64,000 nt of DNA from Natronococcus occultus SP4. Lineage in GTDB: Archaea; Halobacteriota; Halobacteria; Halobacteriales; Natrialbaceae. Shown one piece after another: positions 33,778 to 42,743 of the stretch. Every line of letters begins with the position of its first letter. Position 1 is the stretch's first letter. The position numbers and the translations under genes are program-made. The notes under the pieces are model-generated. The model searched no databases. It was given only the letters and a program-made list of their open reading frames with translations, and was not told where the DNA came from. The stretch lies in NCBI RefSeq assembly GCF_000328685.1, contig NC_019974.1:2099001-2163000 (forward strand), read 5' to 3'.

Positions 33778-35433
33778 GTGACGCGCGTCGCCGCGCTGGT
33801 CGCCCGGACGGAGTTCCGGCGGACGGTCCGTGCGATGACGACCGATCGGACGAAGCTGCTGATGCTGGCCCTGCTCGCGGCGCTGGTCTTCGGTTCGGTG
33901 ACCGTGGCCGGCGGCTACCTGTTACCGGCGCTTGGCGAGCGCTTCGCCGACGGCGCGGGAGCCGAGAGCGTCGCCCTCGCGACGGGGGCGGCGACGGGCG
34001 GCGTCGCGATCGGCTGGCTGTTCCTGGTCGGCATGAGCGCCATCCGGGCGTTTACCGCCGCGGCCGACCCCGACGAAGCGGCGTTCCTGCTCGTCTCGAC
34101 GTCGACCCGCAACGCCACGCTCGGCGTTATCGGCGCCGAGATCCTGCTGTTTGGCGTCTGGGTGCTCCCCCCGGCGATCGTGCTCTCGAGTGCGTTCGCT
34201 GTCGGCGCCGGGACGGCACTGCCCGTCGTCGGCACCGTTCTCGTCGGCGTTCTCGCCCTTCTGACCGCGGTTCCGGTCGGGTTCGTGGTCGGCACCTGGT
34301 TTCGCCACCTCGTGACCGTTTACGAACCGATCGCCCGCTACCGGTGGTTCCTGTTCGTCGGCTTCTGGGTGGCGTACTTCGGCGCGATCGCGACCGGGCG
34401 GTTCGACCTAGTCGTCAGCGAACTCTTCGTCGCCCTGCAGGACGGGCCGCTGGGCTGGCCCGGCCATCTCCTGCTTGCAACCGTGCCGAACGTTCCGGCC
34501 TCGGGAACGACGATCCTCGGCGCGCTCGTCGGGACGGCGCTCGTCGCTCCGATCGCCCTCGCGATCGGCGTTTCCTCCGCGCGGGTCCACTGGTTCGCCG
34601 ACCCGGCGCGGTTCGACGACCGAGAGCGCTCCGGGGCGTCCTCGAGCCGGCTGGCGGAAGCGCTCTCCCGCGTCGTCGATCGTCCGACCCGGACCGTGAC
34701 GCTCACCGCGATCCGCCGAACCAGGCGAGCCCCGATCCGCCTGGCGTACGTCGGCTACCCGCTGTTCGGCGCCGTCGGATTCGTCCAGGCGATCGTCGAG
34801 GCCGGTACGATCCCCGCCTACGTCGCCGTCGTCCTCTCGGGGTATCTGGTCTGGGCCGCCGGAGCCCTGTTCACCCTCAATCCGCTCGGCGACCTCGGAC
34901 GAGCGCTGCCCGCCGTCGTCACCTCGACGCTCTCGGGTCGGCAGGCGATCGCCGGGCTGGTGCTCGCCGGCGTCCTCGTCGCGGCGCCCGTCGGGCTCGT
35001 CGTCTCGCTGGCGCTCGGGCTCGTCAGCCCGCTCTCGATCGAGCGGACCCTGGCGCTCGTCGTCGCGACGACCGTCGGCACCGTCGCGACGCCGGCGCTG
35101 GCCACCGGGGTCGGAACGGCGCTGCCGCGGTTCGGCAGCGTCAACGTCACGAACAGCCGCGAGGCAGTGATGCCGAGCAAGGCGGCGTTCGTCGCCTACT
35201 CGCTGGCGGTCGTTCTGCCGACGGCCGCAGGGGCCGTGCTCTACGCCGACGCGGCAGCCCCGATCGCCGGCCTCCTCACGGCAACGGCGGCCTGGGCGCC
35301 GACTCCCGAGATCGCGGTCACCGGAGCCCAGATCAGCGTCGCCGCCTGGACCGTCCTCGTCGTCGGCGTTCTTGCGCCGCCGGTGTCGGCGCTGTACGCG
35401 ATCGAGCGGTTCGATCGCTACGCGCTCGAGTAG
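33778..35433 (+). CDS. ABC-2 type transporter permease-like membrane protein
   Basis: A large permease of about 551 residues with ten or more hydrophobic helices. The opening VTRVAALVARTEFRRTVRAMTTD is the amphipathic lead-in common to haloarchaeal ABC-2 permeases. The start is taken as the GTG at 33778. The frame is open back to 33592, but a TATA-like TTTACGTAG at 33698-33706 implies a transcript start near 33728, after the upstream candidates. Divergence from a NatA-like ATPase suggests a two-part export system whose substrate is unknown. It converges on carB with 31 bp between stops. Confidence 0.82.
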   Translation: MTRVAALVARTEFRRTVRAMTTDRTKLLMLALLAALVFGSVTVAGGYLLPALGERFADGAGAESVALATGAATGGVAIGWLFLVGMSAIRAFTAAADPDEAAFLLVSTSTRNATLGVIGAEILLFGVWVLPPAIVLSSAFAVGAGTALPVVGTVLVGVLALLTAVPVGFVVGTWFRHLVTVYEPIARYRWFLFVGFWVAYFGAIATGRFDLVVSELFVALQDGPLGWPGHLLLATVPNVPASGTTILGALVGTALVAPIALAIGVSSARVHWFADPARFDDRERSGASSSRLAEALSRVVDRPTRTVTLTAIRRTRRAPIRLAYVGYPLFGAVGFVQAIVEAGTIPAYVAVVLSGYLVWAAGALFTLNPLGDLGRALPAVVTSTLSGRQAIAGLVLAGVLVAAPVGLVVSLALGLVSPLSIERTLALVVATTVGTVATPALATGVGTALPRFGSVNVTNSREAVMPSKAAFVAYSLAVVLPTAAGAVLYADAAAPIAGLLTATAAWAPTPEIAVTGAQISVAAWTVLVVGVLAPPVSALYAIERFDRYALE

Positions 35434-35464
35434 CCGTTAAAAAACAACTCCGTCGACGTCGCCG
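35434..35464. terminator. Shared terminator between the convergent permease and carB genes
   Basis: The 31-bp gap contains GTTAAAAAACAAC, an A-run on the plus strand that reads as a T-run at the end of the carB transcript. No stem is obvious. Confidence 0.4.
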
Positions 35465-38400
35465 CTACTTGCCCCACTCGGCGGTCCGCTTCGGGCGCTC
35501 GGTGATCGCCTGGACGTCGATCGGCTCGTCCTTCGCTTCCAGCGCCTCGAGGGCAGCCCGTGCGCTCGCGTGAGTCGAGAAGTACGTCACTTCCTCCTCG
35601 ACGGCGACCTCGAGCAGGTTGCGGTCCCGCGAGACGATCAGGTCGACCTCGCCGCGCTTGACAGCTTCCACGAGGTCGACTTCCTCGCAGAGATCGAAGT
35701 GGTCCGTGTACCCCTCGACGAGCGCCTCACCGTCCTCGGTGTCCGGATCGGGGAACTCGTCGGCCGAGAGGTCGACGATCGCCGTCCCGGAGTCGGGGAT
35801 CGGCTTACCCGTCGCGTCCTGGGCCTTGTCGTAGGCCTTGCCGAAGCTGTCGGCGCTGCCCATGACCTCACCCGTGGACTTCATCTCCGGCCCGAGGCGC
35901 GGATCCGAGCCCGGCAGGCGGTCGAACGGCAGCACAACCTCCTTGATCGAGGTCTGCTCGGGGATCTGTTCCTCGACCGCGAGGTCCTCGAGCGACTCGC
36001 CGGCCATCACCCTGGCCGCGAGCTTCGCGATCGGGACGCCCGTCGCCTTCGAGATGAAGGGGACGGTGCGCGAGGACCGGGGGTTCGCTTCCAGCACGTA
36101 CACCTCACCGTCGCGCACTGCGAGTTGCACGTTCAACAGCCCCTCCGTCTCGAGGGCCGCGGCGATGTCCTCGGTGACCTCGCGGACGCGGGCCATCGTC
36201 TCGTCGTCGAGCGAGCGGGGCGGGATCATACACGCCGAGTCCCCGGAGTGGACCCCGGCGGTCTCGACGTGTTCCATCACGCCGCCGATCAGGACGTCCT
36301 CGCCGTCCGCGACGGCGTCGACGTCGAGCTCGGTGGCGTCGGCAAGGAAGTCGTCGACGAGGATCGGCTTGTCCGGGCTCACGCGGACCGCCTCCTCGAT
36401 ATACTCCTCGAGCTCCGCGTCGTCGTAGACGACGTCCATCGCGCGTCCGCCCAGCACGTAGGAGGGACGGACGAGGACGGGGTAGCCGATGTCGTGGGCG
36501 AGCTCCATCGCCTCGGGCTTGCTGTGGGCGGCACCGCCCTCGGGCTGGGCGATGCCCAGCTCGTCCATCAGGGCGTTGAACCGGTCGCGGTCCTCGGCGA
36601 GATCCATCGCCTCGACGCTTGTGCCCATGACCTCGCAGTCGAGCCCGCGGCGGTCGATCTCGTCCTGCAGCGGGTCGCCGATGTTGACCGACGTCTGGCC
36701 GCCAAACTGGACCATCACGCCGTCGGCGTCGGCCGCCTCGGCGACGTCGGCGACCTCCTCGGCGGTGATGGGTTCGAAGAACAGGCCGTCGGAGGTGTCG
36801 TAGTCGGTCGAGACCGTCTCGGGGTTGTTGTTGACGACGTGGGCGTCGATCCCCTGCTCGCGCAGCGCCTGGACGGCGTGGACCGAACAGTAGTCGAACT
36901 CGACGCCCTGGCCGATCCGGATCGGGCCGCCCCCGACGACGATCACGCTCTCGACGTCGCGGTCGACCTCGAGCTCGCCGGCCGCGGCCGCGCCCTCGAG
37001 CGGTCCGGAGTCGAACTCCGACTTGCGGGCGGAGTAGTAGTACGGCGTCTGGGCCTCGAACTCGCCGGCGCAGGTGTCGACCTGCTTGTAGGTGCGGCCC
37101 GGGACCTCCTGTTCGACCGTATCGACGTCGACGTCGCCACCCGCCGTCGCGGCGATCGTCGCGTTGGTGTGGCCGGCGATGGCGGCCTCGGTGAAGTCGC
37201 CCTCCTGGGCAGCCCGGGTCGACTCCGCGATGCGCTTGAACCGCTCGGTGTACCACTCGAAGATCCCGGTCAGCTCGACGATCTCGTCGACGTCGTACCC
37301 GCGCTCGAAGGCCTCGAACATCGCGTACGGACGATCGGGCGAGGGACGCTCGAGGTACTGCTCCTCGAGTTCCGCGTCGCTCACGTCGGCCCAGTCGACG
37401 TCGGGCTCGTACTCCGAGGACCGGAGCGCCTTCAGCAGCGACTCCTCGAAGGTCCGGCCGATGGCCATCGCCTCCCCGGTCGATTTCATCGCCGTCGTCA
37501 GCTCGAAGTCGACGTCGTCGAACTTGTCCTTGGGCCACCGGGGCACCTTGGTGACGACGTAGTCGATCGCGGGTTCGAAGGCCGCGGTCGTCTCGCCGGT
37601 GATCTCGTTAGTGATCTCGTGGAGCCGTTTGCCGAGTGCGACCTTCGCGGTGACGCGGGCGATCGGATACCCCGTTGCCTTGGAGGCGAGCGCCGAGGAC
37701 CGCGAGACGCGCGGGTTGACCTCGACGACGCGGTACTCGCCGCCGGGCGTCCCGTCGTCGCGCCAGGCGAACTGGATGTTACAGCCGCCCTGAATGCCGA
37801 GTTCGCGGATGACGTCCAGCGCCGCGGTACGCATCTCCTGGTGGCCCTCGTCGGGGACGATCTGGGAAGGGGTAACGACCGTCGACTCCCCAGTGTGGAT
37901 ACCCATCGGGTCGATGTTCTCCATGTTGCAGATGATGATACAGGAGTCGTCGGCGTCGCGCATCACCTCGTACTCGTACTCGACCCAGCCCGCGATCGAC
38001 TCCGTGATGAGGACTTCGCTGTTGCGCGAGAGACGCAGTCCCTTGCGGACGCGGCGAAGCAGTTCGTCGAACTCGTGGACGACGCCCGACCCCGAACCGC
38101 CCAGCGTGTAGGTCGTCCGGGCGATCACCGGCAGGCCGCCGACCTCGTCGACGGCGTCCTGAACCCGCTCCTCGAGGTCGTCCTCGGTCAGTTCGGCGAC
38201 CGCCTCGTCCTCGTCGAGCGCGATCGTCGTCGAGGCGGGCACGGGCTGGCCAATCTTCTCCATGCGCTGGCGGAAGAGATCGCGGTCCTCCGTCGCGTAG
38301 ATCGTGTCCAGCGGCGTCCCCATGATCTCGACGTCGTGTTCCTCGAGGACGCCCTCCTCGGCCAGTTCGGCGGTAACGTTGAGCCCGGTCTGGCCCCCCA

Positions 38401-38695
38401 GGCCGGCGATGACGCCGTCGGGCTGTTCTTTGCGGATGATCTCGGCGATGGCCTCGGTCGTGATCGGCTCGATGTAGACCTCGTCTGCCATCTCCGGATC
38501 CGTCATGATCGTCGCAGGGTTCGAGTTGACTAGCACGACCCGCGCGCCCTCCTCCTGGAGCGCTCGACAGGCCTGCGCGCCCGAATAGTCGAACTCGGCG
38601 GCCTGGCCGATCTGGATCGGCCCGCTACCGATCAGCAGGATCGTGCGTCCGTCCCCTGTGGCGACGTCCTCGTCGCCCTGGTGGTCCGTACTCAT
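35465..38695 (-). CDS. carB: Carbamoyl-phosphate synthase large subunit
   Basis: A 1076-residue enzyme of standard length making carbamoyl phosphate for pyrimidine and arginine synthesis. Two homologous ATP-grasp halves are visible, opening with ILLIGSGPIQIGQAAEFDYSG and VIVVGGGPIRIGQGVEFDY. Both have the metal and ATP motifs (VVEVNPRVSRSSALASK; VLEANPRSSRTVPFISK). The allosteric MGS-like domain covers about 930-1076. It forms a complex with the CarA glutaminase, which is not in the window. It is divergent from the acyltransferase gene across 204 bp. Confidence 0.96.
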   Translation of the reverse strand: MSTDHQGDEDVATGDGRTILLIGSGPIQIGQAAEFDYSGAQACRALQEEGARVVLVNSNPATIMTDPEMADEVYIEPITTEAIAEIIRKEQPDGVIAGLGGQTGLNVTAELAEEGVLEEHDVEIMGTPLDTIYATEDRDLFRQRMEKIGQPVPASTTIALDEDEAVAELTEDDLEERVQDAVDEVGGLPVIARTTYTLGGSGSGVVHEFDELLRRVRKGLRLSRNSEVLITESIAGWVEYEYEVMRDADDSCIIICNMENIDPMGIHTGESTVVTPSQIVPDEGHQEMRTAALDVIRELGIQGGCNIQFAWRDDGTPGGEYRVVEVNPRVSRSSALASKATGYPIARVTAKVALGKRLHEITNEITGETTAAFEPAIDYVVTKVPRWPKDKFDDVDFELTTAMKSTGEAMAIGRTFEESLLKALRSSEYEPDVDWADVSDAELEEQYLERPSPDRPYAMFEAFERGYDVDEIVELTGIFEWYTERFKRIAESTRAAQEGDFTEAAIAGHTNATIAATAGGDVDVDTVEQEVPGRTYKQVDTCAGEFEAQTPYYYSARKSEFDSGPLEGAAAAGELEVDRDVESVIVVGGGPIRIGQGVEFDYCSVHAVQALREQGIDAHVVNNNPETVSTDYDTSDGLFFEPITAEEVADVAEAADADGVMVQFGGQTSVNIGDPLQDEIDRRGLDCEVMGTSVEAMDLAEDRDRFNALMDELGIAQPEGGAAHSKPEAMELAHDIGYPVLVRPSYVLGGRAMDVVYDDAELEEYIEEAVRVSPDKPILVDDFLADATELDVDAVADGEDVLIGGVMEHVETAGVHSGDSACMIPPRSLDDETMARVREVTEDIAAALETEGLLNVQLAVRDGEVYVLEANPRSSRTVPFISKATGVPIAKLAARVMAGESLEDLAVEEQIPEQTSIKEVVLPFDRLPGSDPRLGPEMKSTGEVMGSADSFGKAYDKAQDATGKPIPDSGTAIVDLSADEFPDPDTEDGEALVEGYTDHFDLCEEVDLVEAVKRGEVDLIVSRDRNLLEVAVEEEVTYFSTHASARAALEALEAKDEPIDVQAITERPKRTAEWGK

Positions 38696-38765
38696 TGGTC
38701 CTGTCCGTCCGAAGTTCGTACATCGTAATAAGCCCCACGAAACGATACGATTCTCGTAACTCGAT

Positions 38766-38778
38766 TTCGAATTTCGAA
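38766..38778. promoter_or_regulatory. Palindromic TTCGAA pair in the carB divergent region
   Basis: TTCGAATTTCGAA consists of two palindromic TTCGAA words with 1 bp between them, in the AT-richer part of the 204-bp region between carB and the acyltransferase gene. The placement suits an operator for either promoter, but no factor is known to me. Confidence 0.35.
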
Positions 38779-38899
38779 TATTGCCGAGAATCGACCGACG
38801 GGAGGTGTGGGAAGTACGCTCGGCGACGGAACAGGGCGGTCGAGAGGACGCGAGCCGACAACCGAACGCATATCACCGCCCCAGGCAAAACGGAACAGT

Positions 38900-39799
38900 A
38901 TGACAAAGCGGGACGTCTCGCTTCCCGACGAGGCGGAAGCGGGAATGCGCGAGTTCATCGACGAGGTCGATCGACGCCTTTCGAGCGAGGAGGACACCTG
39001 TTCGGTCGTCGAGGACGTACTGATCGATCTCTCGGGAGACCGCGAGGCCTACGAACGGTGGAAGGGTGGCGAGTCGATGACGCCGGCCGAGCAGGTTCGC
39101 CTGCAGAGCTACGACCCGTGTAACACGACCCTGGAGAGCGAGTACTACGCCGAGAAAGACGAAGAGCAGTTTCGCCACTCGAAACACATCCAGTGGCTCT
39201 GGCGGCAGTTCGACAGCCTGCCGATCGCAGACAACGTCGAGTTCGCGCTACGATTTCGACGGATGCTCGCCGACCACCTCTTCGAGGAGTGTGGCGAGAA
39301 CTGTCGGTTCTTCAAGGGCGTGACGTTCACGTACGGCCACAACATCACGATCGGGGACAACACCGTCGTCCACGACGACGTCCACCTCGACGACCGCGGA
39401 AAGCTGACGATCGGCGACCGCGTCTCGATCTCCGACGGCGTCCACGTCTACAGCCACGACCACGACGTCGTCGACCAGACCGAGGTCCGCAACTACCACA
39501 CGATCGTCGAGGACGACGTGCGCTTGACCTACGACTCGATGGTCCAGGCGGGCAACCGGGTCGGCGAGAACGCCATCGTCGGCGCCCGCGGCGTCGTTCA
39601 ACACGACATCCCCGCCCACCACATCGCGGTCGGGATGCCCGCCAAGAGCGTCAAGATCAAGCCCGGCTGGGAGGACGTCGCGACGCCGATCGACGAGGCC
39701 GGCGTCAACCGTCAACAACAGCGCCACCTCGAGTACGACCTGCCCGACGATCTCGAGGTCTTCGACGAGTTCCAGCGGGATCTCCGCCCGCCCCGGTGA
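38900..39799 (+). CDS. Left-handed beta-helix (hexapeptide) acyltransferase
   Basis: A 299-residue protein. The first 150 residues are acidic and helical (MTKRDVSLPDEAEAGMREF onward). The C-terminal half is a LacA/NodL-like hexapeptide-repeat domain: NITIGDNTVVHDDVHLDDRG, LTIGDRVSISDGVHVYSHDHD with candidate catalytic His, and later IVGARGVVQHDIPAHHIAVG, GMPAKSVKI. It would transfer an acetyl or other acyl group to a sugar or amino substrate. The start at 38900 is chosen because the preceding 31 codons look non-coding. No glycan-synthesis genes are adjacent. Confidence 0.87.
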   Translation: MTKRDVSLPDEAEAGMREFIDEVDRRLSSEEDTCSVVEDVLIDLSGDREAYERWKGGESMTPAEQVRLQSYDPCNTTLESEYYAEKDEEQFRHSKHIQWLWRQFDSLPIADNVEFALRFRRMLADHLFEECGENCRFFKGVTFTYGHNITIGDNTVVHDDVHLDDRGKLTIGDRVSISDGVHVYSHDHDVVDQTEVRNYHTIVEDDVRLTYDSMVQAGNRVGENAIVGARGVVQHDIPAHHIAVGMPAKSVKIKPGWEDVATPIDEAGVNRQQQRHLEYDLPDDLEVFDEFQRDLRPPR

Positions 39800-39924
39800 C
39801 GGTTCGGTACGGCACCGTCGCCGACGTCCTCGCGGTCGTAAAAAGCGTCGTTCAGCGACGGGAAACTGTCACGGAGCGATGAGGTAGGGAATACCCAAGT
39901 GCGTTGAGACCGTACCGCACGGTG

Positions 39925-40242
39925 ATGGAGCTCTGGGGCTGGCTCGCGGGCTACGTAGTGCTGTTTGCCCTCCTTCATCTGTTACTGTACTACGTCTACG
40001 TTCGCCGCGAGGACGACGGCGTGCAGTCGCCGTCGGTGGCCGACCCCGGCCGCAACCAGTCCCGATCCTCGCCGGGATCCGAGCAGTACTCCTCGGCCCC
40101 GGACGGCGTCGGCGACGACGACCCCGAGGCGAGCTCCGAGACCGACGGGGAGACGATCAGGTGTCCCCACTGCGGGGCCAGAAACGACGCCGATCAGACG
40201 TTCACGTACTGCTGGAACTGCGTCTCCTCACTCAGACAGTAG
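39925..40242 (+). CDS. Membrane-anchored zinc-ribbon protein
   Basis: A 105-residue protein with one N-terminal membrane helix (MELWGWLAGYVVLFALLHLL), a charged linker rich in Asp, Ser and Pro, and a C-terminal zinc ribbon (CPHCGARN ... CWNCVSSL). Small proteins of this layout recur in haloarchaea; the ribbon faces the cytosol or outside depending on topology. I know no function. The start is the ATG at 39925. Confidence 0.75.
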   Translation: MELWGWLAGYVVLFALLHLLLYYVYVRREDDGVQSPSVADPGRNQSRSSPGSEQYSSAPDGVGDDDPEASSETDGETIRCPHCGARNDADQTFTYCWNCVSSLRQ

Positions 40243-40342
40243 TTCGGTCCGTCCTCGATTGCGGTCAGCGTCTCGTCGCCAAACACTGCGCTCGATCCGC
40301 GACCGCGAAGTCTCGGGGCCGACGAGGAAGCGTCGCTCGACG

Positions 40343-41269
40343 TTACCGCCGACGGGTCCCGCCGGAGGAACCCGTGAGCCGATCGGAGATCGAGCCGACC
40401 CGCTCGAACAGCCGCTCCAGCCGCGATTCGGCGCGACGTTTGGCGATGAGGACGGGACAGTCCGACTCGCGGGCAACGGTGTCGGCGACCGAGCCGATCA
40501 CCGGCGGGCGGACCAGCCCGGTTCCGGTCGCCCCGAGGACGACCAGGTCGTGATCGACGGCCACCTCGAGGATCCCCGCCGCCGAGTCGGGAGCGTTGAC
40601 GACGCGTTGCTCGACGGGGACGTCCGGAAACTGCGCCGCAGTCCGGCGGACCTTCCGTCGTGCGGCGTCGGGATCGGCCATCGGGCCCTCCCCGGTCACG
40701 ACCGAGAGGACGGTCACCGTCGCGCCGTTCATTGCGGCGACGGCCGCGGCGACGTCGCTCGCGAGACCGGCGTGAGGGCCGCCGACGGTCGGCACCAGCA
40801 CGGTCTCGACGCCGTCGGCGACCGTCCCCATCCGCTCGACCAGCACGTCACACGGCGGTCGACGCAGGATCGGATCGACGGAGCTGCCAAGAATCGCGTC
40901 GGCGGTACTGGCACGCTCGCGCCACCCCATGAGCAAGACGTTGGCGTCGACCTGGTCGACGACGCCCCGGATCGCACTCGGAACGTTGCTGTCGACCCGA
41001 AGGTCGGTCGTGATCGGTACCTCCGAGACGTCCTCGGCCCGCTCGAGCAGCTGCGTGCTCTCCTCGGCGTACTCCGCGGAGATGTGCTCGTCGGAGAACA
41101 TCAGGAACGGCGAGTTGACGGGTTTGTGCTCGATCGCGATCGCGTGAATCCGACCGTCGTGGCGGGTCGCCAGGTCCGAGGCGGACCGTAACAGCTGTTC
41201 GACGGCCGCAGGATTCGAGAGCGCGACGACGATCGTGTACTGCTCCCCCGCCGTACCATCCCCTTCCAT
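40343..41269 (-). CDS. Tandem universal stress protein (two UspA domains)
   Basis: A 308-residue protein with two UspA-like domains (about 8-150 and 155-290). Only the second has the ATP-binding pattern G-x2-G-x9-G-Ser (LGATGTGLVRPPVIGSVADT). The first ends LMGWRERASTADAILGS and has lost part of it. An Arg-rich tail follows. Such proteins respond to stress, and some regulate neighbouring transporters, but none is adjacent here. The start is MEGDGTAG at 41269. Confidence 0.85.
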   Translation of the reverse strand: MEGDGTAGEQYTIVVALSNPAAVEQLLRSASDLATRHDGRIHAIAIEHKPVNSPFLMFSDEHISAEYAEESTQLLERAEDVSEVPITTDLRVDSNVPSAIRGVVDQVDANVLLMGWRERASTADAILGSSVDPILRRPPCDVLVERMGTVADGVETVLVPTVGGPHAGLASDVAAAVAAMNGATVTVLSVVTGEGPMADPDAARRKVRRTAAQFPDVPVEQRVVNAPDSAAGILEVAVDHDLVVLGATGTGLVRPPVIGSVADTVARESDCPVLIAKRRAESRLERLFERVGSISDRLTGSSGGTRRR

Positions 41270-41300
41270 ACTGTATGTTCGCACGCGACATGCAAAAGGT

Positions 41301-42608
41301 TCACCCGCCGATACCTCGAACCGCGACGGTCCGTTCGGCCGCGTCGTCGGGGCTCTCGACCCGGATCGGGAAGACGTCGGTTTCGGCGACGGGGTAGGTC
41401 TCGTAGCCGAGGACGACCGTCTCGCTGGTCCCGAACGGCACCGTAACGGTGGTCGTATCGACCCGTTCGCGATCGGTTCCGACCAGCAGCTCGATCTCCT
41501 GGGTCGTGTCGCCGACGTTCATCATCCCGCCCTCGTTGGTGACCGCGACACGGACTGCGAGCCGATCGCCCCCCTCGAGGGGCTCGTTCGTCGCGACGAT
41601 CTCGACCTCGAACGGCGGGCGGATCTCGGGGCCGTCGACGGTGACGAGCTCGCTCGTCCGGCCGTCCTCACAGACCACCCGGGCCATCGTCGGATACCCC
41701 GCGGCCACCCAGCCGGGTCCGGTGCGGGTGAACGTCGCCTCGGCGCGGTCGTCCTCGAGCTCGTCGATCCCGACCACCGTGTGGTTCTGGCCCTCGATCC
41801 AGACGACGCGGGCGAGCTCGCCCGCGTCGTCTCGCGCGACGAGGGTGGTCTCGACGGCGTCGTCGATTCCGACCGTCGCGTCCGCGCCGGGATCGCTCTC
41901 GAGCGATTCGATCGTCGGCCGTCTCTGGCCCCCGGGATCGACCGCGAGCGTCCACTCGTGGGTCGCTGACCCCGATTCGGTCGGGACGGTGACCCCGATC
42001 TCGTGAGTACCGACGTCCTCGGGCGCGGCGAGGGAGGCGCCCGTCCCGGTGAAGTACGTGTAGTCGGCCGCCAGCGCGAGATCCCCCGCGAGCTCGTCGT
42101 CGACCGACCACTCGAGGTCGCCGGGCTCGAGGCGACGTCCCGTCGCCACCTCGAAGAGCACCGCGGTGTCCGGCCGTACCTCGACGCGATCGCTCGCGGG
42201 CCTGAGCGGCGCGCTCGCTCCGTCGTCGGTTCCGAGGACGGTGACGAGGCGTTCGTCGCTCCCGTCGCCCGTCTCGAGTCGAACCGGGAACGTCTGGGTG
42301 CGCGCGACGCGGGGCGTCTCGTATCCGAGCGTGATCGACGTCCGTTCGTCGGTCTCGAGCTCGACGGGCCGTTCCTCGACGGTCTCGGGATCGCGCCCGA
42401 CGACGAGGCTGACGTCGACGGTCGTCGCCGCGGCGCTCTCGATAGAACCCGTCACCTCGATCCGAGCGCCCGCCGCGACGGGCGCGGTCGTCTCCAGAAT
42501 CCGGGGCTCGACGGCCGATTCCGAGCCGACCGCACCCGTCGTCGCGAGCGCCGTCCCGGCAGCGATCCCCGCGAGGACGCGCCGTCGTGGCTGTCTCCCC
42601 CACCACAT
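41301..42608 (-). CDS. Exported beta-rich protein with CARDB-like repeats
   Basis: A 435-residue protein with an export signal (RQPRRRVLAGIAAGTALATT) and no lipobox. The mature part is acidic with repeated beta-sandwich features: two similar strand sets, SITLGYETPRVARTQTFPVR near the N-terminus and ETVVLGYETYPVAETDVFPI near the C-terminus. These flank a middle region with TESGSATHEWTLAV. The matched ends suggest two related Ig-like or CARDB domains around a different core. No enzyme motif is visible. It is probably a surface or envelope protein. aRF1 lies 135 bp upstream on the same strand. Confidence 0.7.
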   Translation of the reverse strand: MWWGRQPRRRVLAGIAAGTALATTGAVGSESAVEPRILETTAPVAAGARIEVTGSIESAAATTVDVSLVVGRDPETVEERPVELETDERTSITLGYETPRVARTQTFPVRLETGDGSDERLVTVLGTDDGASAPLRPASDRVEVRPDTAVLFEVATGRRLEPGDLEWSVDDELAGDLALAADYTYFTGTGASLAAPEDVGTHEIGVTVPTESGSATHEWTLAVDPGGQRRPTIESLESDPGADATVGIDDAVETTLVARDDAGELARVVWIEGQNHTVVGIDELEDDRAEATFTRTGPGWVAAGYPTMARVVCEDGRTSELVTVDGPEIRPPFEVEIVATNEPLEGGDRLAVRVAVTNEGGMMNVGDTTQEIELLVGTDRERVDTTTVTVPFGTSETVVLGYETYPVAETDVFPIRVESPDDAAERTVAVRGIGG

Positions 42609-42743
42609 AGTGGTCGATACCCGTTCCGCCGGAGCGATAAGCGATCGTGACCGTTTCGCGAGCAATCACGGGTTTACTCGGGTGTAAGCTCCGCCAAAAG
42701 AGAACGTCGATCGCGGAGGGTTCCCGGACCGCCAATCGCGGCT

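Noticed and set aside
35570-38533. A plus-strand open frame of nearly 1000 codons opposite carB
   Set aside because: It is the mirror of a highly conserved gene in GC-rich DNA. Its composition (Val, Asp, Arg, Leu, Gly repeats) is typical of antisense frames, and no domain is recognisable.
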